Shown here piece after piece: positions 10,929 to 16,991 of a stretch of DNA of 39,390 nt. The notes under the pieces are model-generated. The model saw only the letters and a list, made by a program, of their open reading frames with translations, did not search any database and was not told the origin of the DNA. Source of the DNA: Candidatus Kapaibacterium sp. (GTDB lineage Bacteria; Bacteroidota; Ignavibacteria; Palsa-1295). Within the stretch, counting starts at the first letter, position 1; each line of letters opens with the position of its first letter. Location: assembly GCA_017882165.1 (NCBI GenBank), contig JADGPZ010000009.1, positions 1 to 39,390 of the forward strand, read 5' to 3'. The translations under genes were made by a program, and so were the position numbers.

Positions 10929-11593
10929 TCCGCGATCTTACCGGCTTGCATGTAATCGTCGGCGGCGAACGGGCTGTTGAACTCGCCGCGCTCGCCGATC
11001 GGCTCGGAGCGAGCGTCATTCAGCTTCGCGAGAAGGAGAAGCCTGTCGGTGACGTGCTGCGTATTGCCGATGAGATTCGACGCGTAGTAAAGCGAGCCGC
11101 ATTCATCATCAACGATCGCGCCGACATTGCGCGTGCGGTGAGTGCGGATGGAGTGCATCTCGGTCAGGACGATCTGCCCATTGAGTATGCTCGGAAGATT
11201 CTTGGATCCGATGCGATAATTGGTGTTTCCTGCGGCTCCACAGCCGGAGCACTTTCGGTGCAAGCTGCCGGTGCGAATTACGTTGGCTTCGGTCATATTT
11301 ATCCGACAGCATCAAAAGAAAAGACAACTCCTCCGAAGGGTCTGGAAGAACTGTTTGAGGTCGCTGCCGTCCTTTCGGTCCCTGTGATTGCGATTGGTGG
11401 CATCACCCCATTGAACGCAGCGCCAGTGCTTCAAGCGGGCGCCTCCGGCATTGCGGTGATCGGAGCGATTCAGCATTCCGATGATCCCACGCGGACGATT
11501 CGCGAATTGCTATCTGTAGTGGCGCGGTTTCCGCGCCTTTCGGCATCGGCGATCGCAATCCACGAAGGCGCGGAAACCGCGACACTACAATAG
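10925..11593 (+). CDS. thiE: Thiamine-phosphate synthase ThiE
   Basis: ThiE joins HMP-PP and thiazole phosphate into thiamine phosphate. Key motifs are QLREK (33-37), NDRADIA (63-69, binds Mg-diphosphate), HLGQDDLP (78-85), GVSCGS, PTASKEK and VIAIGGI. The FGHIYPT strand carries a His at 124 where many ThiE proteins have Pro, a TenI-like feature. The last 26 residues or so (VVARFPRLSASAIAIHEGAETATLQ region) are not family sequence; they are encoded by an inverted pair of a dispersed repeat (11515-11589) that supplies the present stop region. The protein is 222 residues, slightly longer than usual. The thiF start follows the stop by two bases. Confidence 0.93.
   Translation: MIRDLTGLHVIVGGERAVELAALADRLGASVIQLREKEKPVGDVLRIADEIRRVVKRAAFIINDRADIARAVSADGVHLGQDDLPIEYARKILGSDAIIGVSCGSTAGALSVQAAGANYVGFGHIYPTASKEKTTPPKGLEELFEVAAVLSVPVIAIGGITPLNAAPVLQAGASGIAVIGAIQHSDDPTRTIRELLSVVARFPRLSASAIAIHEGAETATLQ
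11515..11589. repeat. Inverted pair of REP-like repeat units inside the 3' end of thiE
   Basis: The left unit (11515-11539) and right unit (11565-11589) are inverted copies, matching at 24 of 25 positions. Each unit is itself a small hairpin, GGCGCGG-TTT-CCGCGCC, preceded by GTAGT. A third copy and a variant unit occur at 34070-34115. The pair lies wholly within the coding frame of thiE and encodes its C-terminal tail. It could also fold in the mRNA between thiE and thiF and dampen read-through. Confidence 0.85.
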
Positions 11594-11595
11594 CC

Positions 11596-12669
11596 ATGCT
11601 CACAGAGATTGAACGCGAACGCTACCAGCGCCACCTGACACTCGCCGAGATCGGCGAGCGCGGGCAGGAGTTGCTTTCGCAAGCGCGCGTGCTCGTGATC
11701 GGCGCAGGTGGGCTGGGCTCTCCCGCACTGCTCTATCTCGCCGCGGCCGGCGTCGGCACAATCGGCATCGTCGAAGATGACGGAGTTGATGTCTCGAATC
11801 TTCAGCGGCAGATACTCTTCGGCGAAGGGTCCATCGGAGTCTCCAAAGCGGAAGAATCGAAGCGCAGACTCTCCGATCTGAATCCGTTTGCATCGATCAC
11901 GCTTCACGAGATGCGTTTCTCGCCACAGAATGCACTGGATATACTTAGTGAATACGATCTCGTACTTGATGGCTCCGACAATTTCTCGACGCGCTACCTG
12001 GCTAACGATGCCTGTGTCATTCGTGGCATTCCGCTCATCTCTGGCTCGATTGACCGCTTTGAAGGCCAAGTCAGCGTCTTCGCAACGAGCGGCGGACCAT
12101 GCTATCGCTGTCTCTTCCCGGAAATGCCCGATCCCGCGCTCGTGCCATCGTGCGCGGAGGCCGGTGTGCTCGGCGTGCTGCCGGGCGTGATCGGAAGCCT
12201 CATGGCGACCGAAGCGATCAAGCTGATCTGCAAGATCGGAGAGACACTGGTTGGTCGACTTCTGCGGTACGATGCGCTCTCGATGCGATTCGCCGAGTTT
12301 AGCATTTCGCGCGATCCCGAGTGTCCGATGTGCGGTCGAAATGCATGGCGCGAGTTATTCGAGAGCTACGAATTCGCTTGCCAAACCGAGCCGCTTGAAA
12401 TCACGTCGAGCGAACTTGATGAAGCGATGCTGCTTGTCGATGTCCGTGAAGCATCCGAGTTTCGTGTGCAGCCCTCTCGGGGTCTTCTCATGTCAATGAG
12501 CGAGCTTGATTCGCGCATCGCCGAACTCCCGCGCGACCGAACAATCGTCTTCCTCTGCGCTTCTGGCGTTCGCAGCCTGAACGCGGCGAAGATGCTCTCG
12601 CAACAAGGCTTCTCGAATGTCCGAAGCCTCGCTGGCGGCTTGCAGAAGAATCCTGATCTGACTGCCTGA
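11596..12669 (+). CDS. thiF: ThiF/MoeB-type adenylyltransferase with C-terminal rhodanese domain
   Basis: This E1-like enzyme activates the Gly-Gly end of ThiS (or MoaD) by adenylation; the rhodanese domain can pass sulfur to it. The ATP-binding loop VLVIGAGGLGSP is at residues 33-43, with the conserved SNLQRQILF at 67-75 and DGSDNFSTRY at 125-134. Two zinc CXXC pairs lie at 169/172 and 243/246, and the crossover Cys is C186 in PSCAEAG. The rhodanese domain covers about 265-350 with the active loop CASGVRS (C321). MoeB-rhodanese fusions share this layout, but the last position in a thiamine operon favours ThiF. The organism may use it for both pathways. Confidence 0.93.
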   Translation: MLTEIERERYQRHLTLAEIGERGQELLSQARVLVIGAGGLGSPALLYLAAAGVGTIGIVEDDGVDVSNLQRQILFGEGSIGVSKAEESKRRLSDLNPFASITLHEMRFSPQNALDILSEYDLVLDGSDNFSTRYLANDACVIRGIPLISGSIDRFEGQVSVFATSGGPCYRCLFPEMPDPALVPSCAEAGVLGVLPGVIGSLMATEAIKLICKIGETLVGRLLRYDALSMRFAEFSISRDPECPMCGRNAWRELFESYEFACQTEPLEITSSELDEAMLLVDVREASEFRVQPSRGLLMSMSELDSRIAELPRDRTIVFLCASGVRSLNAAKMLSQQGFSNVRSLAGGLQKNPDLTA

Positions 12670-12678
12670 CTCTAACAT

Positions 12679-12710
12679 CACTATACCCTATACCCTACAC
12701 CCCATACCCT
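12679..12710 (+). repeat. Degenerate CCCTATA repeat between thiF and the ABC exporter genes
   Basis: The short convergent gap contains CACTATACCCTATACCCTA followed by further degenerate CCCTA/CCCATA units. A second array of the same type, in the opposite orientation, lies at 19916-19946 and is part of a coding region. Both begin with the same CACTATACCCTA. No hairpin is formed. It is the only material between the two convergent operons. Confidence 0.7.
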
Positions 12711-12715
12711 GCCCG

Positions 12716-13846
12716 CTACGCCAGCTTCTTCTTAAACCTGACCGCACTCAGCGTCAGGATCCCCACCGCAAAAACGACGAGCGCCAACACCTGCGGCCAG
12801 AGCACATCGAGTCCCGCGCCGCGGAGTACAATACCACGAATGATCTCGAAGAAATACCGGAGCGGAAGTAAATAACTTACCAACTGAATCAGCTTTGGCA
12901 TATTCTCGATCGGGAAGATGAAGCCCGAAAGGAAGTTCATCGGCAGCATGACGAAGAACATCGCGGTCATCATTGCTTGTTGCTGCGTGCTGCTGACGGT
13001 CGAGACGAAGAGTCCAATCCCGAGCGTCGTCAGAATGAAGAGCGCCGAAAGTCCGCCGAGCGTCACCAGCGAACCGCGCACCGGGATGCCGAAGAGGAGC
13101 GTGATGCCGGCCAGCGCGAGAAGAATGTCGATGATACCGATGATCGTAAACGGCGCCAGCTTGCCGATGATGATCTGCCACGTCTTGACCGGCGTGACGA
13201 TCAGTTGCTCCATCGTGCCGGTCTCTTTTTCCTTCACGATCGCCAGCGCCGTCAGCACGACCGTCGCTTGCATCAGGATCATCCCGAGCAGACCCGGCAG
13301 AATGTAGTTGCGGCTCCTGAGATCGGGATTGTACCACACGCGTATCTCTGGCTCGACCGAGATCGGCCTGAGCATTCCGAAGCCGCGCCGGGCAAAACCG
13401 GCAAGCATCACTTGTTGCGAGTAACCCGCGACGATTGCCTGCGCGTAGCTGATTCCGACCGATGCCGCGCTGCTCTCCGAGCCATCGACGATGGCCTGCA
13501 CCTGCGCCGGCTCGCCCTTGGCGATCTTCCGGCCAAACTCGCGCGAGATGGTAATCGCAATCGAGGCTTTGCCGCGCTGGAGGTAGTCATCGATATCCCC
13601 TATGCGATCCACATACGCGACGATCGGGAAGTAGCCGGAATTCTCGAATCGTGCGATGAAGTCGTGGCTTTGCAGCGAGTGGTCCAGGTCGCAGACGATC
13701 ATCGGCACCGAGTTCACATCGAGATTGATTGCGAAGCCGAAAATCAGCAACTGCGCGATGGGGCCGATAAAGATCAGCCGCACGATATTAGGATCGCGAC
13801 GAAGCTGAAGGAATTCCTTGCGAAGAATGTGGAGTATCGCGCGCAT
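12716..13846 (-). CDS. ABC-2 type transporter permease (YbhR/YbhS-like), second copy
   Basis: A 376-residue inner-membrane permease. A membrane segment near the N-terminus (IVRLIFIGPIAQLLIFGFAI) is followed by a large extracytoplasmic domain (about residues 45-170), then a cluster of five membrane helices in the C-terminal half. The motif KEKETGTMEQLIVTPVKTWQIIIGK is the conserved cytoplasmic loop of ABC-2 exporters. The ATG at 13846 shares one base with the stop of the first permease gene (TGATG). A longer frame upstream is discarded because it would read antisense to transporter domain order and lacks hydrophobic content. It should form a heterodimer with the neighbouring permease. The substrate is unknown; relatives export drugs or lipids. 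Confidence 0.93.
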   Translation of the reverse strand: MRAILHILRKEFLQLRRDPNIVRLIFIGPIAQLLIFGFAINLDVNSVPMIVCDLDHSLQSHDFIARFENSGYFPIVAYVDRIGDIDDYLQRGKASIAITISREFGRKIAKGEPAQVQAIVDGSESSAASVGISYAQAIVAGYSQQVMLAGFARRGFGMLRPISVEPEIRVWYNPDLRSRNYILPGLLGMILMQATVVLTALAIVKEKETGTMEQLIVTPVKTWQIIIGKLAPFTIIGIIDILLALAGITLLFGIPVRGSLVTLGGLSALFILTTLGIGLFVSTVSSTQQQAMMTAMFFVMLPMNFLSGFIFPIENMPKLIQLVSYLLPLRYFFEIIRGIVLRGAGLDVLWPQVLALVVFAVGILTLSAVRFKKKLA

Positions 13847-14982
13847 CACAGCACCTTCCTTCGCAGCCGGTTCCAGCTTACGACGATGATCCAGGTGGCG
13901 AAGAGCATCATGAAGAGCGTCTCTTGCCAGAAGACTTCGAGTCCCGCGCCGCGGAGCACGATGCCGCGCAGAATCCAGAGAAAATACCGCGCGGGATTGA
14001 TGTAGGTCAGCGCCTGTATCGGCCAGGGCATGTTGCGGATCGGAAACGCGAAGCCGGAGAGCATGAACGTGGGCAAGAGCGAGACGAGTGTCGCAAGCTG
14101 GAAGGCTTGCTCCTGCCGCGTCGAGACGGTCGAGACCCAAATGCCGAGACCGAGTCCGCACAACAGGAAGATCAGCGCTTCGCCATAGAGCAAGAGCAAG
14201 CTGCCGCGCACCACGACATCGAACAGGATGTAACCCACCAGCAGAATCAGCGACGTGCTGACGAGCGAGATCAGCACGTACGGCAGCGTCTTGCCGACGA
14301 TCAGCTCCATCGGATGAATCGGCGAGACGATGATCTGCTCGATCGTCCCTTTCTCGCGCTCGCGCACGATCGAAAGCGATGTCGAGATCACGGTCGAGAT
14401 CATGAGGATAAATCCGATGAGTCCCGGCACCAGAAACTTTGGACTGGTGAGTTCGGGATTGTACCAGATGCGCGCCCGATAATCGATCGGCAGCGTCGGA
14501 CGACCGAATCCGTTGCGCGCCAGCAGATCGAGCGAGAGGCGCGTCGAGTAGTCCTGCGACATCTCCGCAAGGTAACCTGCGGCGGCGGTCGCGTTCGTTG
14601 CGTTCGAACCATCGACCAACACCTGAATCTTGACCGAGCGGTTCGCCGCCAAATCGCGCTCGAAGTTCACCGGAATAACGAGCACTGCACGAGCGATTTG
14701 GCCAGTCAGGACGCTATCAATCTGATGCTCGCTCGTGAGCGTGGCGATTCTATCGAAGTACTCGGTGTGGAGGAATCCATCGGTCAGCTCGCGGCTGGTG
14801 GTGGTGCGGTCCTGATCGTAAATCGCGAGCGGGACGTGCTTCACATCGTAGTTCAGCGCGTAGCCGAACAGCACTAGCATGAACGCCGGCACCACCAGCA
14901 GCACCCCAAGCGAGCGCTTATCCCGCCGGACCTGGCGGAATTCCTTCTTGATGATCGGGCGGATGCGATGGACAGAAATCAT
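13846..14982 (-). CDS. ABC-2 type transporter permease (YbhR/YbhS-like), first copy
   Basis: A 378-residue permease with the same build as its downstream neighbour: an N-terminal membrane helix (LGVLLVVPAFMLVLFGYALNY), a soluble periplasmic domain with DGSNATNATAAAGYLAEMSQ, and a C-terminal bundle of membrane helices. REREKGTIEQIIVSPIHPME is the cytoplasmic coupling loop. Sequence parallels along their whole length (for example NPARYFLWILRGIVLRGAGLEVFW against the partner's LPLRYFFEIIRGIVLRGAGL) show that the two genes arose by duplication. The start overlaps the ATPase stop by four bases and the stop shares one base with the next start. Confidence 0.93.
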   Translation of the reverse strand: MISVHRIRPIIKKEFRQVRRDKRSLGVLLVVPAFMLVLFGYALNYDVKHVPLAIYDQDRTTTSRELTDGFLHTEYFDRIATLTSEHQIDSVLTGQIARAVLVIPVNFERDLAANRSVKIQVLVDGSNATNATAAAGYLAEMSQDYSTRLSLDLLARNGFGRPTLPIDYRARIWYNPELTSPKFLVPGLIGFILMISTVISTSLSIVREREKGTIEQIIVSPIHPMELIVGKTLPYVLISLVSTSLILLVGYILFDVVVRGSLLLLYGEALIFLLCGLGLGIWVSTVSTRQEQAFQLATLVSLLPTFMLSGFAFPIRNMPWPIQALTYINPARYFLWILRGIVLRGAGLEVFWQETLFMMLFATWIIVVSWNRLRRKVL

Positions 14983-15926
14983 GATGCGTCGCTCGTCACT
15001 CCTTGCTGATCGAGCAAATGGATAAACACATCTTCGAGTGATGGCACGATACGCTCGGCGCGGTGCAACGGCAGATTGTGTGCGGCCAGCACGCTTTTGA
15101 TTACATCCTCGGCATTGTATTCTGGTTTGATACTCACGTGCAGCAGCGTCCCGAAGACCGACGTCTCTTCGATGCGCGGATCGTCAGAGAGGGCGTTCAT
15201 CGCTTCGATCACGCGGTCGGTCTCGACCTCCATCACTGGGTTCTGGATGTACTGCGTCTTCAACTCCTGCGGACTTCCGCCGGCGATGATGCGGCCCGCG
15301 TGTATCAGCATCAGCCGGTTGCAATACTCGGCTTCATCGAGGTAGTGCGTAGTGACGAATACCGTCGTGCCAGCCTCCGCAAGCTGGCGGATGAGATCCC
15401 AGAAGCGGCGGCGCATAATCGGATCGACGCCGCCGGTTGGCTCGTCCAAGAAGACGATCTCCGGCTCGTGCAGCATCGCGCAGGCGAGCGCGAGACGCTG
15501 CTTGAATCCACCCGGCAGCGCCGAAGGCAGGCTCGCCTCTCGGCCTTCGAGTCCGGCGGTTTGGATGGCCCACGCGCGTCGCTCGGCAATCTTTGCATCG
15601 GTGAGGCCGTAGATGCCGCCCCAGAAGCGGATGTTCTCCGCAACCGTGAGGTCAGCGTAGAGCGAGAACTTCTGCGACATATAGCCGATGCGCATCTTGA
15701 CTTGCTCCGGCTGCTTGTTGATGTCGTATCCCGCAACAGTGGCCGTTCCGCTCGTCGATTGGAGCAGTCCCGTCAGCATCCGAATCGTCGTCGATTTGCC
15801 GGAGCCGTTCGCGCCCAAGAATCCGAAAATCTCGCCCTTCGCGACCGAGAACGACACATCATCCACCGCCGTGAAGCTGCCGAAGCGTTTGGTGAGCGAG
15901 TGGGCTTCTATCGAGACCTTTTGCAT
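14979..15926 (-). CDS. ABC transporter ATP-binding protein
   Basis: A 315-residue ATPase driving the two permeases downstream. Walker A GANGSGKST is at 38-46, the Q-loop SQKFSLY at about 84-90, the signature LPGGFKQRLALACA at 137-150, Walker B IVFLDEPTGGVDP at 157-169, and the switch His in VFVTTHYLDEAEYCNRLMLI. The signature has PGGFKQ instead of SGGQ, as in DrrA/YbhF-type exporters. The C-terminal 90 residues are the accessory domain typical of that group. Related systems usually include a HlyD-like membrane fusion protein and a TolC-like channel; neither is next to it here. It is divergent from the T9SS cargo gene at 15999. Confidence 0.96.
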   Translation of the reverse strand: MQKVSIEAHSLTKRFGSFTAVDDVSFSVAKGEIFGFLGANGSGKSTTIRMLTGLLQSTSGTATVAGYDINKQPEQVKMRIGYMSQKFSLYADLTVAENIRFWGGIYGLTDAKIAERRAWAIQTAGLEGREASLPSALPGGFKQRLALACAMLHEPEIVFLDEPTGGVDPIMRRRFWDLIRQLAEAGTTVFVTTHYLDEAEYCNRLMLIHAGRIIAGGSPQELKTQYIQNPVMEVETDRVIEAMNALSDDPRIEETSVFGTLLHVSIKPEYNAEDVIKSVLAAHNLPLHRAERIVPSLEDVFIHLLDQQGVTSDAS

Positions 15927-15998
15927 GTTGCTGTGTTCCTGAAACAGTCAACCCGCGGAAATAGTCATTTGGGAGGATGGGACCTCACCCGATAAGCC

Positions 15999-16943
15999 AT
16001 GAAGTCGATGAAACCGTTTGCAGTCTTCCTTCTAAGCGTAGTGATACGCAATTGCGTCCAGGCCGCTGATCTCGGCAGTGGATCGCTGCCTCGTGATTCC
16101 AAAACCATAGTGGTCGATACTTCCGCGGTTGATAGTTCAACCTGCTACCAATTATATGTCGATGGGACTGAGTATCAAGGGGAGGGAGCTTATCTCACCG
16201 CTCGGGATACGCTGAGGTACGTGATCGAGAACTGTCATCAGTATCTCGCCAAACAAATGCCCTTCGCATTCGGCCATCTCAATGGTGCCGAGAGCGGCAT
16301 TGGCACAGAGTGGCTCAACTTCCGGGAATGGCTTTTCAGCATTCTCTATCTAAGTCCGGACACTAATTACTTTTGTCCAGCTGTGGATGATCTGCTTTCA
16401 ACATTCAATTACACCACTGGCCCGAGGGGTGATGATATGAAAGGCAAAATAGCGGTTGAGAATTTCATAGTTGCTACTGGGCGATGCCCGCTCTCTGCAT
16501 CGTATTATCGGAGCGCGATGAAACTCCAATGGGGTGCGGTGCATGCAAAGTGGCAGGACACTGTGAAGGACACGCTTGCAACACCCTTCGACAGTACGCT
16601 TCCGACTCTCCAGCAAATTGGCTTCCAGATCCTTCTTGGCCCGCAATCTGGCGCAGTGAATTACTCATCGTTGCCGACAACCGTGCTTGGCTCGATCTCT
16701 GCTTCGCCGAATCCTTTTGCGAGCGAACAGATGGTTGCTTACACCTTGAATATACCAGCAACGCTGACGGTCGAGGTGTTCGATGCGCTGGGATCGAAGG
16801 TTCTTTCGCAAGTGCCATCGGTCTTTACCACGAACGGGGATTACACGTTCACTCTCGGCAACTCGCTTCCATCGGGGACGTATTATGTCCGCTTCGCTGT
16901 GCCGGAGGGAGAAGTGAAGACGATCAAGGTAGTGAAGGAGTAA
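15999..16943 (+). CDS. Secreted protein with T9SS C-terminal sorting domain (314 aa)
   Basis: The N-terminus MKSMKPFAVFLLSVVIRNCV followed by QAADL looks like a signal peptide. The central region of about 200 residues contains four to six Cys and many Trp/Tyr residues and was not recognised. Residues about 235-314 form the type A T9SS sorting domain: SASPNPFASEQMVAYTLN, LTVEVFDALGSKVLSQV and the end LPSGTYYVRFAVPEGEVKTIKVVKE. This tail directs export across the outer membrane by the Por system and is normally cleaved or used for anchoring. It stands alone between the ABC exporter and a convergent histidine kinase. Confidence 0.88.
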   Translation: MKSMKPFAVFLLSVVIRNCVQAADLGSGSLPRDSKTIVVDTSAVDSSTCYQLYVDGTEYQGEGAYLTARDTLRYVIENCHQYLAKQMPFAFGHLNGAESGIGTEWLNFREWLFSILYLSPDTNYFCPAVDDLLSTFNYTTGPRGDDMKGKIAVENFIVATGRCPLSASYYRSAMKLQWGAVHAKWQDTVKDTLATPFDSTLPTLQQIGFQILLGPQSGAVNYSSLPTTVLGSISASPNPFASEQMVAYTLNIPATLTVEVFDALGSKVLSQVPSVFTTNGDYTFTLGNSLPSGTYYVRFAVPEGEVKTIKVVKE

Positions 16944-16949
16944 CGGGTC

Positions 16950-16987
16950 AACCACCCCCTGCCCCCCGCCTTGAAAAGGCGGGGGTT
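16950..16987. terminator. GC-rich hairpin between convergent genes, also a REP-like repeat
   Basis: The stem CCCCCGCCTT (16963-16972) pairs with AAGGCGGGGG (16976-16985). The hairpin lies seven bases after the T9SS gene stop region and five before the histidine kinase stop, so it probably ends both transcripts; the T-run is short (TT). On the minus strand the hairpin is followed by GGCAGGGGGTGGTT, the same layout as the copy at 31019-31060. It therefore appears to be a mobile-type repeat that has been placed where a terminator is needed. Confidence 0.7.
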
Positions 16988-16991
16988 CTGC

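Noticed and set aside
11515-11589. Considered as a CRISPR fragment or an attachment site
   Set aside because: Repeats are inverted, there is only one spacer, and copies elsewhere are REP-like with no cas or integrase gene near.
12679-12710. Telomere-like CCCTA repeats, considered as a sign of a linear replicon end
   Set aside because: The units are degenerate, short, internal, and a second array is in a coding region; nothing suggests a chromosome end.
13847-14161. N-terminal extension of the second permease reading into the first permease gene
   Set aside because: The extra residues are hydrophilic, out of frame with the first permease and lack a membrane segment; the start at 13846 fits the family.
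12977-14877. Two long plus-strand open frames opposite the ABC permease genes
   Set aside because: Translations are extremely rich in Arg, Asp and His, as expected from the complement of hydrophobic codons in GC-rich DNA.
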